NCBI RefSeq assembly: GCF_014635285.1
Contig: NZ_BMCR01000004.1
Coordinates: 186,001 to 250,000, forward strand
Direction of reading: 5' to 3'
Length of the DNA stretch: 64,000 bases
Source of the DNA: Stappia taiwanensis
GTDB lineage: Bacteria > Pseudomonadota > Alphaproteobacteria > Rhizobiales > Stappiaceae
The translations under genes and the position numbers were made by a program. Below the pieces are notes generated by a model. That model was not told the origin of the DNA. It saw nothing but the letters and a program-made list of their open reading frames with translations, and ran no database searches. Of this stretch, positions 1-8,439 are shown one piece after another. The stretch's first letter is position 1. Each line of letters opens with the position of its first letter.

Positions 1-89
1 TTGTGGCCGCGCAACAGCACAAAGACCGAAAACAGCACCATCAGCGCCGCCAGGTAGGGGGCGATGGTCCGGAAAATGACCGTTCTCAT
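1..89 (-). CDS. mrpB: Mrp antiporter subunit B, N-terminal fragment
   Basis: Only the first 29 or so codons lie in the window; the gene runs off the left edge. The readable start is MRTVIFRTIAPYLAALMVLF, a short basic head followed by a hydrophobic helix, as expected for MrpB/MnhB membrane subunits of the multisubunit Na+/H+ antiporter. Its ATG overlaps the TGA of the upstream mrpA by an ATGA junction (86-89), so the two are translationally coupled. The assignment rests on this N-terminus plus position after mrpA. Subunits C to G would be expected further left, outside the window. Confidence 0.8.
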   Translation of the reverse strand, partial: MRTVIFRTIAPYLAALMVLFSVFVLLRGH

Positions 90-2476
90 ACCCGCGCCTC
101 CTCGCGCTTTCGCAGCGCATCGCCACCGGCGGCAAGATCAAGCGCTTCCTCCGCCGACCGCTTCGGCCGCACCCGGATCAGCGCCAGCACACATAGCCCT
201 GTCACCATCACCACCGCAATCTCGCCAAGCGTATCGAACCCGCGGAAATCGACGAGGATGACGTTCACGATGTTGCGCCCATGGGCAATGGTGCGGCTGT
301 AGGCCTCGAAGAAATCCGACAGCCGCCGGTCGAAGGGCGCCGAGGTGATCTGGATCAGCAATCCGGCGAAGCCGGCACCGATCGCCAGCGCGATCACGCT
401 GTGGCACAGGCGCGCGGCCATTGGCCGATGATCGCGCGGCTGCAGATTGAGCCGGGTCATGACCAGGGCCAGGATCACCACCGACAGGGTCTCGACCATG
501 AACTGGGTGAAGGACAGGTCCGGCGCGCCGAACAGCATGAAGATCAGCGCCACGGCAAAACCCTGGATGCCCAGCGAGACGATGGCGGTGAGCCGCGTCC
601 TGGCAATCAGCACCGCTACGAGACCGGCGGCGGCAATCGCCAGGACGCCCCATTCGTAGAACCGGAAATCGGGCATGGCAAAGCCCGTCGGCCAGGTGCC
701 GGCCACGGTCATCGGCACCAGGATGGCGGCGGCGGTGATCAGGAAGGTCATGGTCATGTAGACCTCCATCCGCCCGCCCTGCACCGTGCGGGTCACCCAG
801 GCGGAGAAGCTGACAATGCCGGCGATCACCTGGTCAAAGCCCTTGTCCGGGCCCCAGCCGATGGCCGTCAGCAACCGCGCCGTGCCGGCCCGCAGCGCAT
901 CGAGGCGCAAGAACAGCACCACGCCAAGGGCAATGGTGCCGAGCGACAGATAGAGCGCCGCGCCGATATGGGTCGGCACCAGATGCACATCCACCGCGCT
1001 CGGCACCCCGAGGATCGACGACACCACCGGACCGATCACCAATACGCCGGTGTCATGCGCCAGCAGCGCGCTTGCCAGACCGACGAGCGACAGCACCACC
1101 GGACCGGCATAAAGCAGCACCGGCCCCTCGTGGGCGTGCTTGGGCGTTTCCACCTTCGGCCCGAGGAACGGCTTCAGGGCTACGGCAGCCGCAATCACCA
1201 GCATCAAGGCATTGCCCAGAACCGCGGTTGCCGTCAGCGCGTAGTTGGCGCCCGCACCGCCCCAGATGCCGGTGTAGAGATATTCCTTGGCGATAAAGCC
1301 GACAAAGGGCGGCAGGCCGGACATGGACAGCGCCGCAAGACAGGCGGCGGCAAAGGTGATCGGCATCGCCTTGCGCAAGCCGCCAAGCCGGGTGATGTCG
1401 CGGGTGCCGGCTTCGTGGTCGATGGTGCCGGCGACCATGAACAGCGCGCCCTTGAACAGGGAGTGAGCCAGGAGATAGAGCGCCGCCCCCTCGATGGCCT
1501 TTTCCCAGCTGGTGCCGGTGAGCATCACCAAAAGCCCGAGCGAGGCGACGGTGGTATAGGCCAGCATCAGTTTCAGATCGGTCTGACGCACCGCCAGAAT
1601 GGTGCCGACCAGCAGCGTAGCGCCGCCGAAGACCGGCAGGATCGTCGTCCACAGCGCGGTATCGCCCAGCACCGGATGCATCCGCATCAACAGATAGACG
1701 CCAGCCTTGACCATGGTCGCCGAATGCAGGAACGCCGACACCGGCGTCGGCGCTTCCATGGCGTTCGGCAGCCAGAAATGGAACGGGAACTGCGCCGACT
1801 TGGTGAAGGCACCGCCCAGCACCAGCGCCAGTACCAGCGCATAAAGGCCGCTGTCGCGCAGCGTGTCGCCGCTGGCGAGCACCGCCGACATATTCGCCTC
1901 GCCCGTCACCGCCATGATCACCAGGAAGCCGGCCAGCAGCGACAAGCCGCCGCCGCCTGTGACCACCAGCGCCTGGATCGCCGCGCGCCGGGAGGCGGCG
2001 CGCAGATGATCGAAGCCGATCAGCAGGAAGGAGGTGATCGACGTCAGCTCCCAGAAGATGAACAGGGTGATCAGGTCGTTGCCAAGCACCAGCCCGAGCA
2101 TCGCGCCCATGAACAGGAACATGAACGAGAAGAACCGCCCCTGCTGCGGATGCCCCTTCAGATACCCGCCCGAATAGAGAATGATGAAGGTGCCGATGCC
2201 GGAGATCAGCAGGGCAAACAGGGTGGAAAGTCCATCGACGAAGAAGGAGAAGGTCACGCCGTAGGCCGGCGCCCAGTCCACCGCCGGCGTGAAGCTGGCC
2301 CCGCCCGCCACCTCGGGCACGAGCCCGGCGAAGAACAGGAAGATCGCCGCGGGCACCAGCGCCAGCGGCCAGGCCGCATTATGCGCCAGAAGGCGCGTCA
2401 GGGTCGGGGCAACGATCGCGGCCGCGAAGGGGGCCAGAACGGCGATGAAGGTCGCCTCGGATCCTATGAGCGACAT
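86..2476 (-). CDS. mrpA: Mrp Na+/H+ antiporter subunit A
   Basis: A 796-residue polytopic membrane protein of the MrpA/MnhA/PhaA family, the large subunit of the multi-subunit sodium(potassium)/proton antiporter, related to NuoL of complex I. The central part (about residues 100-400) is the proton-translocating antiporter domain, with intramembrane motifs such as FHFWLPNAMEAPTPVSAFLH and an ITLFIFWELTS-like helix. The C-terminal 200 residues match the DUF4040/MbhD- and MbhE-like helices (FGAPDLSFTQFMVE). The ATG at 2476 is chosen because a strong GGGGAGG Shine-Dalgarno precedes it; a longer frame to 2542 has no such site. It is followed by mrpB with an ATGA overlap. Expected role: pH and Na+ homeostasis in the inner membrane. 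Confidence 0.93.
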   Translation of the reverse strand: MSLIGSEATFIAVLAPFAAAIVAPTLTRLLAHNAAWPLALVPAAIFLFFAGLVPEVAGGASFTPAVDWAPAYGVTFSFFVDGLSTLFALLISGIGTFIILYSGGYLKGHPQQGRFFSFMFLFMGAMLGLVLGNDLITLFIFWELTSITSFLLIGFDHLRAASRRAAIQALVVTGGGGLSLLAGFLVIMAVTGEANMSAVLASGDTLRDSGLYALVLALVLGGAFTKSAQFPFHFWLPNAMEAPTPVSAFLHSATMVKAGVYLLMRMHPVLGDTALWTTILPVFGGATLLVGTILAVRQTDLKLMLAYTTVASLGLLVMLTGTSWEKAIEGAALYLLAHSLFKGALFMVAGTIDHEAGTRDITRLGGLRKAMPITFAAACLAALSMSGLPPFVGFIAKEYLYTGIWGGAGANYALTATAVLGNALMLVIAAAVALKPFLGPKVETPKHAHEGPVLLYAGPVVLSLVGLASALLAHDTGVLVIGPVVSSILGVPSAVDVHLVPTHIGAALYLSLGTIALGVVLFLRLDALRAGTARLLTAIGWGPDKGFDQVIAGIVSFSAWVTRTVQGGRMEVYMTMTFLITAAAILVPMTVAGTWPTGFAMPDFRFYEWGVLAIAAAGLVAVLIARTRLTAIVSLGIQGFAVALIFMLFGAPDLSFTQFMVETLSVVILALVMTRLNLQPRDHRPMAARLCHSVIALAIGAGFAGLLIQITSAPFDRRLSDFFEAYSRTIAHGRNIVNVILVDFRGFDTLGEIAVVMVTGLCVLALIRVRPKRSAEEALDLAAGGDALRKREEARV

Positions 2477-2709
2477 GTGCCTCCCCTGGGAAGATGAAAC
2501 GGGCCAAACGGCCGGATAAACGGACGACTCATGACGGACCACCGAGTGTTCCCCAAGAATCGCCCCACATATAAACAGCCCTCTCGTGCGAGCAAGCGAA
2601 TTACGCCTTGAAACGCTGGAGTTTCAACGAAAGTTCGCAAACCATTGCGGCAGCACCGAGGGGACCCTATTTAATCGGGTTGTCTATCTTCCTCGCACGG
2701 GAGCGCCGC

Positions 2710-3138
2710 ATGATCAAATCCGGGGACCGCAAATACGTCCGCAAGTCGGATGCGGAGTGGCAGGCGGCGCTGACGCCAGAGCAGTTTCATGTGCTGCGCC
2801 GCGCCGGTACGGAGCGCCCGTTCACCGGTCCGTTCTGGGACACATTTCACAGGGGACGCTATTCCTGCGCCGGATGCGGTGCCCCGCTGTTTCACTCGGA
2901 CACGAAGTTCGATGCCGGCTGCGGCTGGCCCAGCTTCTTTCAGACCGTGTCGCCGGACGCGGTCACCGAGATCGAGGATCGCTCCCATGGCATGGTGCGC
3001 ACGGAGATCCGCTGCGGCGCCTGCGACGGCCATCTGGGACATGTCTTCCCGGACGGGCCGCACCCGACCGGCCTGCGCTACTGCATGAACGGCACCGCCC
3101 TCACCTTCGAACCGGCCACGGATCGCAACGAGAGCTGA
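2710..3138 (+). CDS. msrB: Peptide-methionine (R)-S-oxide reductase MsrB
   Basis: A 142-residue MsrB, which reduces methionine-R-sulfoxide in proteins using thioredoxin. The two zinc CxxC pairs are visible (Cys53/Cys56 in [11 protein letters not shown] and Cys102/Cys105 in [13 protein letters not shown]). The catalytic cysteine is Cys125 in RYCMNG, and Cys71 in CGWPSF could act as resolving cysteine. The length is typical of the family. The ATG at 2710 has GGGAG upstream; an in-frame ATG at 2608 would add 34 residues unlike the family and is not favoured. It is divergent from mrpA and convergent with the glycosyltransferase at 3192. Confidence 0.95.
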   Translation: MIKSGDRKYVRKSDAEWQAALTPEQFHVLRRAGTERPFTGPFWDTFHRGRYSCAGCGAPLFHSDTKFDAGCGWPSFFQTVSPDAVTEIEDRSHGMVRTEIRCGACDGHLGHVFPDGPHPTGLRYCMNGTALTFEPATDRNES

Positions 3139-3191
3139 ACCGCGAAGACGCGCCGCCCTCGCCTGTCAGACAGGCAGCGGCACCGCTTGGC

Positions 3192-4433
3192 TCACCCCTC
3201 CGCCCCGAGCTCCAATATCCGCGGCACCACGATCTGAAAGTGGTCGTCCCAGCTTGGCGGACGGAATGTCTCCAACCTGCGCACCTGCCGGGCGCGGCGC
3301 CGGGACCCGGGGTCGGCGTAGTCGCAAATCGCCTCCGCCCAGCCGAGCCCGTCGACCGGGTTCAGATACTCCGGCACCCCGGCGCCGATTTCCCGGAATG
3401 CCGGGATGTCGGAGGCCAGCGCCGGCACCCCGCTGGCAAGCGCCTCGACGAGCGGCAGGCCGAAGCCCTCCACGAAGGAGGGAAACAGCAGCGCGCGTGC
3501 ATTCCCCAGCAACTCCGACATCGCCGCATCGGACAGATCCGCCCGTTCGCTGACATGACCGCGCAGCGCCGTGCAGCGGTCGAGCATGTCAAACACCGCT
3601 TCCGCTTCCCAGCCCCGCCGGCCGACGATTTCCAGACGCGGGGTTTCCGGCCCCATCCGCTCGGCCAGTTGTCGCCAGACATTGAGAAGCAGCAGGTGGT
3701 TCTTGCGCGCCTCAATGGTGCTGACAAACGCAAAATATGGGCGCTGCGAGGGCGCCGGTGCCGGCAGCTCAGGGCGCCCACCCTCCCACAGGCGCCCCTC
3801 GACGCCCAGATGGGCCGTGACCGTTTTGGGCGTACGCAGGCCCTTCCGGGCCGTATACGCCTTGAGCGCCCCGTCCGTGTAGTGAGAATTCGCGATCACA
3901 AGATCGGCACAGGCGCTGATGGTTTCCACGCGTCTCTGGTGCTCGGAAATAGACCGCTCCACGACATATTCGGGGTGGGTGAGCGGGATCAGATCGTGCA
4001 GAAAGCAGACAACCCGAATGTCCCCGCGCTGCGCCAGGCGCCGCACGATCCCGCCTGGCTGCAGGCCACCATGGTCGAGCGACAGATAAACCGTTCCCGG
4101 AGCAAGGCCGCGCATCGCCATGCCGCCCCCGGTCAGCACCCGCAAGGCCGCGGCGCGGAGCGCCGCCAGCCGCCCGCTCCCCGGCCCAAGCGAAGCGTCC
4201 GCCCCGCCTCCATCGAACCAGCGCGCGCGCGTGGCATCGATCAGCCGATCGCCGAAAGTCTCGGGAAAGCGAAACAACCGCCCCCCGGCCGCGTAGGCAC
4301 AGGTCAACCGGATTTCCGGCCGTGCCCGCAATTCCAGAAGATAGGCCAGGATGACCCGGTCGATGCCTGTCGGGGTTGCCCGCGACAAACGCCGGACCAG
4401 ACGCCCGATATCAACAACGACTTCAGTCACCAT
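3192..4433 (-). CDS. GT4-family glycosyltransferase
   Basis: A 413-residue glycosyltransferase with the two-Rossmann (GT-B) layout of family GT4, predicted to add a sugar from a nucleotide sugar to a growing surface glycan on the cytoplasmic face. The nucleotide-sugar motif is EGFGLPLVEALASG followed by VPALASDIPAFREIG. The mid-protein motif VSTIEARKNH is shared with the glycosyltransferase at 4985 (VSTIEPRKNH), suggesting the two are paralogues in one pathway. The start at 4433 begins MVTEVVVDIGRLV; ATGs at 4457 and 4484 are in-frame alternatives with a poorer protein start. Donor and acceptor sugars cannot be read from the sequence. Confidence 0.88.
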   Translation of the reverse strand: MVTEVVVDIGRLVRRLSRATPTGIDRVILAYLLELRARPEIRLTCAYAAGGRLFRFPETFGDRLIDATRARWFDGGGADASLGPGSGRLAALRAAALRVLTGGGMAMRGLAPGTVYLSLDHGGLQPGGIVRRLAQRGDIRVVCFLHDLIPLTHPEYVVERSISEHQRRVETISACADLVIANSHYTDGALKAYTARKGLRTPKTVTAHLGVEGRLWEGGRPELPAPAPSQRPYFAFVSTIEARKNHLLLLNVWRQLAERMGPETPRLEIVGRRGWEAEAVFDMLDRCTALRGHVSERADLSDAAMSELLGNARALLFPSFVEGFGLPLVEALASGVPALASDIPAFREIGAGVPEYLNPVDGLGWAEAICDYADPGSRRRARQVRRLETFRPPSWDDHFQIVVPRILELGAEG

Positions 4434-4984
4434 CCGCTTCTCATCCGCCGCGCGCATCCAGCCACCACACGCCTGCGTGGTCATACACCCGGTGATGGCA
4501 CAAGCGACGCGACAAAGCGAGCATGGCGGGACGCCCCCCCGCGCACCTGAAGCTTGGCCGCCAAAAACACCCCGTTACAACAAGCGAAGCGGAACGGAAT
4601 TCAAGCAGAAAAAAGACAATAAACTGATACACTCAAGTCTCTTCAGGACAACACCAGCTCCACCGGCAACATTCAACGCAGAATTGATTGATTTTATTAT
4701 TATAGTCCTATCCCTTCAAATGGTTACAAGCATGATGCGGGGATTTGCAGGCATGCAATCGACCAATTCCCCCTCCAGCCGCCCTTGCATCCCGCGCCTT
4801 TGTCGGTAAATCTCCCGCCCGCCGCCCGGCCGCCCGACAACACCTGAGCGATTCGCCACGTGCAAACGACGCAAGACAGACACCGCCTTGTCAGATTTTT
4901 GCGGCATAGCCTTGGGCTTCGGGAGCCTTTCGGACTCCTGGCCTTTCAGCAGCGCATGGCTTCAGACTTTTCAGCGGAGCAGAA
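4434..4984. promoter_or_regulatory. 550-nt divergent intergenic region, AT-rich core
   Basis: No convincing gene is seen between the two divergent glycosyltransferase genes. The middle part (about 4600-4740) is much richer in A/T than the surroundings, with runs such as TTGATTGATTTTATTATTAT near 4684, consistent with promoter DNA serving one or both glycosyltransferase genes. I could not identify a well-spaced -35/-10 pair. Short reading frames inside it (for example 4716-4907 on the minus strand) have no recognisable protein features. Confidence 0.5.
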
Positions 4985-6475
4985 ATGAAAATCCTCAATG
5001 AATTGCGCCCCTCGGCCGAAGGGTTCGCGGGCATCCCCCAGGAAACCCGGATCATTCATTCAATCCTTCTGGAAAACGATACGATCAAGCCTTACGGGCT
5101 CCTCAACAGCAATACCGCTCCACTTGGCCCCAGCGTTGCCCGGCTTGACCGCCTGAAGCGCGACCTCCGCTACGCACAGGCGCGCGTGGTGCTGGAACTC
5201 GCCGAAAACGGCAACAAGAAGTTTTTCGAAGTCGTCAATCGCGAAATCCAAAAACTCCTGACAGCACAGGCCCTCAAGTTCCGCACGCTCACGGGCTATA
5301 AAGTCCGGTTGCATGGCGTCCCGATGCAGGACCACGGCGACTTTCTCTGGCGCAAGTACTTTTCCAAAACGCTCGACCCCAAGGAAATGACGAACGTCCT
5401 GGGGGGCGATTATGTCGCCATGCGTTTTCCCTGGCAGATGCTGCAGAGCGTGGGGATGAAGAAGCCCTTGCGGAAGACCTACGCGCGGCTCGACACCAGC
5501 AAATACGACGTGTTCATTTCGCAAACGCCCTGGCCCGCGCGCGTTTCACCGAATACCCAGCTCGTGGTTCGGTATCACGATGCGATTCCGATGTTCTACC
5601 CGCACACGATTCACAATGCGTTCCGTCACCAGTTCACGCATTACTTCCCGCTGAAGAGCAACATCCAGCAAGGCGCGAAAATCGTTTGCAACTCGGAGAA
5701 CAGTCGCAACGAAGTTCTGAATCTCTTCCCCGGACATGAAAAGCTGACCCACGTCATCCCCTGCGCGGTGTCCGATCTCTACAAGGCGACCGATGAGGTT
5801 CCGAGCCGCGAGCGCCTGCGCGACATCATCCGCGGCGGCATCGAGCCGGCAACCGCACCGGAATTTCTGAGCACACGGGAAGAGCGCCTCTTCTACGACC
5901 GGCACCTGAATGCGGACACGCTCGACTACATCATGATGGTCTCGACCATCGAGCCGCGCAAGAACCACAGCCGGCTGATCGCCGCCTGGAACGCCCTGCG
6001 CCATTTGGGGCACGAAAACACCAAGCTTTTGATCGTCGGCCGCCCGGGCTGGCACGTCGAAAGCACGCTGGAGTCGATGAAGACGTTCCAGCAGCGTGGC
6101 CTTCTGTTCAATGTCTCCCGCGTCAGCGCGGGCGACCTGCGCCGTCTCTACAAGGGCGCTCGGGCGGTGGTCTGCCCGTCGATCGCGGAAGGCTTCGACC
6201 TTTCCGGCATCGAGGCCATGCTGTCTGGCGGCGTCGTCGCCGCCTCGGACATTCCCGTGCACCGCGAGGTCTACGGCGATGGCTGCACCTACTTCAACCC
6301 CTACTCCACCGGCGAGGCCGTTCAGGCCATCCAGAGACTTCTGGACCCGGCCAATGCCGAGGAACGGGAAACCATCCGCACGCGCGGCGAAAAGCTCGCG
6401 CAGCGCTACCGCCGCTCGGTGATTGCCGACGAATGGCACACCTATATCGACCGCCTGCGCGCACGCACTGCCTGA
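4985..6475 (+). CDS. GT4-family glycosyltransferase
   Basis: A 496-residue glycosyltransferase with a C-terminal GT4 domain (about residues 300-490). It carries VSTIEPRKNH, LLIVGRPGWH and the EGFDLSGIEAMLSGG followed by SDIPVHREVYGDG nucleotide-sugar signature. The N-terminal half is long and includes SQTPWPARVSPNTQLVVRYH and DAIPMFYPH, typical of mannosyl- or rhamnosyl-transferase-like GT4 enzymes. The start has GGAG ten bases upstream. It is followed after 11 bases by the sulfotransferase gene, so 4985-8375 probably forms one transcription unit (glycosyltransferase, sulfotransferase, methyltransferase). Sugar specificity is unknown. Confidence 0.88.
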   Translation: MKILNELRPSAEGFAGIPQETRIIHSILLENDTIKPYGLLNSNTAPLGPSVARLDRLKRDLRYAQARVVLELAENGNKKFFEVVNREIQKLLTAQALKFRTLTGYKVRLHGVPMQDHGDFLWRKYFSKTLDPKEMTNVLGGDYVAMRFPWQMLQSVGMKKPLRKTYARLDTSKYDVFISQTPWPARVSPNTQLVVRYHDAIPMFYPHTIHNAFRHQFTHYFPLKSNIQQGAKIVCNSENSRNEVLNLFPGHEKLTHVIPCAVSDLYKATDEVPSRERLRDIIRGGIEPATAPEFLSTREERLFYDRHLNADTLDYIMMVSTIEPRKNHSRLIAAWNALRHLGHENTKLLIVGRPGWHVESTLESMKTFQQRGLLFNVSRVSAGDLRRLYKGARAVVCPSIAEGFDLSGIEAMLSGGVVAASDIPVHREVYGDGCTYFNPYSTGEAVQAIQRLLDPANAEERETIRTRGEKLAQRYRRSVIADEWHTYIDRLRARTA

Positions 6476-6486
6476 GGAACCGAACC

Positions 6487-7428
6487 ATGTCAGTCACCCG
6501 CGAAGACGTCATCTGGGCCTATCGCATGATCCTCGGGCGCGAGCCTGAGAGCGAAGCTGCGATTGAGCATAAGATCGCACGCCTCCAATCACGGAAAGAG
6601 CTTCGTCGCGCCCTGCTGTGTTCAAAGGAGTTCGTCGGCACTGCCAGCCCGGTCGAACTCGAAAATTCTCAAAATTTCCTGAAAACCGAACGCGCCGAAA
6701 GTCTTTCGCCCACCGTCATTCATCTCCATATCCCGAAAACTGCCGGGACAAGCCTGAATGAGAAACTGGCCGAAAATTACGCCAGCAGACCAAAATGGTC
6801 TTATCACGATCAGAACATCACCAAGTTTTTTGAACTAACGCCAGAAGAGAGATCACATCTCGATCTCATCTTTGGGCACATGGACTATGGTATTCATGAG
6901 TATATACCTAGAGAACACGTCTATCTTTTCGTCCTAAGGAAACCAATTGACCGTATCTACAGCTATTACAACTACGTAGGCAAAAATAAGGAACACCCAC
7001 TTTTTGGAAAAGTAAAAACAGGGCCTGAGAATTTCGGGAAATTCCTTCGACAATCGATGTCTCGTAGCGAGATCCAAAAAGAGATCAACAATTCGCAAGC
7101 ACGCAGAATTGCAGGCGACTATGACAAGCAGGAACTCAGTCCCTCCGATTGCCTCAAAAAAGCGTGTCACATCTCTTTCGCGCCCAACGTCCATTTCGGA
7201 CTGACGGAAGATTTTGGCGAATACCTACAAAGACTCCACAAGCTTGGACACGTAGCGCAGACCTCAGAGATTCAAAGAAACGCACTCAATAGCCAGTCCT
7301 CTCTCGAAAAGGCACTGGAAGGATTGTCAAGCCAGGAAAGCGAAATATTAAAAGATTACACCTTGATAGACGATAAACTTTACAAGTCATGCCATGAATT
7401 CATCGAGTTTAACAAGAATAAAAAATAG
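6487..7428 (+). CDS. Sulfotransferase (family 2-like) with N-terminal DUF4214-like module
   Basis: A 313-residue protein with two parts. Residues 1-50 form a small helical module (DVIWAYRMILGREPESE ending in SKEF) shared with two neighbouring proteins. From residue 78 it is a PAPS-dependent sulfotransferase: the 5'-phosphosulfate loop is IPKTAGTSL (residues 82-90) and the 3'-phosphate region is VLRKPIDRIYSYY (from residue 149). This fold transfers sulfate from PAPS to sugar hydroxyls, and cysD, cysNC and cysQ lie in the same locus. The catalytic part is strikingly AT-rich (20 G/C among the 60 bases 6961-7020), suggesting recent transfer. The ATG at 6487 is chosen for the aligned N-terminal module; an in-frame ATG at 6433 lies inside the preceding gene. 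Confidence 0.85.
   Translation: MSVTREDVIWAYRMILGREPESEAAIEHKIARLQSRKELRRALLCSKEFVGTASPVELENSQNFLKTERAESLSPTVIHLHIPKTAGTSLNEKLAENYASRPKWSYHDQNITKFFELTPEERSHLDLIFGHMDYGIHEYIPREHVYLFVLRKPIDRIYSYYNYVGKNKEHPLFGKVKTGPENFGKFLRQSMSRSEIQKEINNSQARRIAGDYDKQELSPSDCLKKACHISFAPNVHFGLTEDFGEYLQRLHKLGHVAQTSEIQRNALNSQSSLEKALEGLSSQESEILKDYTLIDDKLYKSCHEFIEFNKNKK
6502..6551 (+). repeat. 50-nt near-identical direct repeat, copy 1
   Basis: This segment of the sulfotransferase gene matches 7452-7501 in the adjacent methyltransferase gene with one mismatch (at 6513), including synonymous third positions. It encodes EDVIWAYRMILGREPES. Confidence 0.9.
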
Positions 7429-7436
7429 GAAGAATC

Positions 7437-8375
7437 ATGACAATCACTAAAGAAGACGTCATTTGGGCCTATCGCATGATCCTCGGGCGCGAGCCTGAGA
7501 GTGAGGAGGTCATTCGTCTGCATATGGGCCTTGCCGACAGGGAGGCCCTGCGCGCCGCCATGCTGGCGTCCCAGGAGTTCCAGTCCAAGCAAAAAACAAT
7601 CGAGTTTCCGGAGAAGTGGGTCAGCACCGACGTTCATGCCGGCGCCTTTCGCATGTGGCTCGATCTGGGTGACAAATACGTCTCCTTCGGCTGCCTGATG
7701 GACAATTACGAGCCACTGGAAAGCGGCTTCATCGCCCGCAACGTCAAACCGGGACAAAATGTACTGGACATCGGCGCCAATATCGGCTGGCACATGCTGG
7801 GGCTGCGCAAGGCGGTCGGCGCGGATGGCAGTGTCTGGGCGTTTGAGCCGCGCCGGCCAACGCTCGACTATCTGCAGCGCACCCTTGCCGACAACGACCT
7901 GTCGGACAGTGTCACGATTCACCCCTTCGGCCTCTGGGACGAACCCCGTTCGGCCCAACTGGCCTGGACGGAAAAGACCACCAATCCCGGCGGCAGCTAT
8001 GTCGACGCGGAGGGCACCTCCGGGCAGAGCAAGATCGACATTGACCTGCGCGCGCTCGACTCTCTGAACCTGCCCCGGACCGACTTCATCAAGATCGACA
8101 TCGAGGGCGCCGAACCGCGCGCGCTCAAGGGTGGCGCCCGGCTCATCGCGGCGCATAAACCGCTGATCCTGTCGGAGTTGCATCCGGACCAACTGCAAAA
8201 CGTTTCCGGCGTCTCGGCCGCTGAGTATATCGGATACATGAAGGGCTTCGGCTATTCCTGCCAGTTGCTTGAGCCCGGCCGCATCGGCGAGACCATCGAC
8301 GATTATCCCTCCGATCTTCCCCGCGAATTGACCAATGTGGTCTTTTCGACGCCGGAGCATGAGGTCTCCTGGTAA
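7437..8375 (+). CDS. FkbM-family methyltransferase with N-terminal DUF4214-like module
   Basis: A 312-residue SAM-dependent methyltransferase of the FkbM family, predicted to O-methylate sugars. Residues 1-50 are the same helical module as in the preceding sulfotransferase. The Rossmann SAM motif is NVLDIGANIGWHMLGL, followed by an acidic strand in VWAFEPRRP and the typical FkbM strand FIKIDIEGAEPRALKGG. An AGGA Shine-Dalgarno precedes the ATG, eight bases after the sulfotransferase stop, so the genes are very likely cotranscribed. Composition returns to the local GC-rich style after the module. The methylated position is not predictable. Confidence 0.88.
   Translation: MTITKEDVIWAYRMILGREPESEEVIRLHMGLADREALRAAMLASQEFQSKQKTIEFPEKWVSTDVHAGAFRMWLDLGDKYVSFGCLMDNYEPLESGFIARNVKPGQNVLDIGANIGWHMLGLRKAVGADGSVWAFEPRRPTLDYLQRTLADNDLSDSVTIHPFGLWDEPRSAQLAWTEKTTNPGGSYVDAEGTSGQSKIDIDLRALDSLNLPRTDFIKIDIEGAEPRALKGGARLIAAHKPLILSELHPDQLQNVSGVSAAEYIGYMKGFGYSCQLLEPGRIGETIDDYPSDLPRELTNVVFSTPEHEVSW
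7452..7501 (+). repeat. 50-nt near-identical direct repeat, copy 2
   Basis: Partner of 6502-6551, with a single mismatch over 50 bases. It encodes the shared N-terminal module of the FkbM methyltransferase. Confidence 0.9.
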
Positions 8376-8439
8376 GCTCTCGCAACAACCTCTCTCCGGA
8401 GCTTCATACAGGCTCCGAAGAGAGGTCGAGTGGCAGGCT

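Noticed and set aside
281-2497. A 738-codon open frame on the plus strand opposite mrpA
   Set aside because: It is an antisense shadow of a GC-rich membrane-protein gene; its translation is Arg/Gln/His-rich with no domain and no ribosome site.
2586-4550. A 654-codon plus-strand frame spanning msrB and the antisense of the glycosyltransferase
   Set aside because: It overlaps msrB in another frame and is antisense to a gene with clear GT4 motifs.
4716-4907. A 63-codon minus-strand frame in the divergent glycosyltransferase gap
   Set aside because: No ribosome site, no recognisable composition or motif; probably chance.
4920-4960. A GGAG...CTCC hairpin upstream of the glycosyltransferase at 4985
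   Set aside because: Short interrupted stem with no T-run; likely chance in GC-rich DNA.
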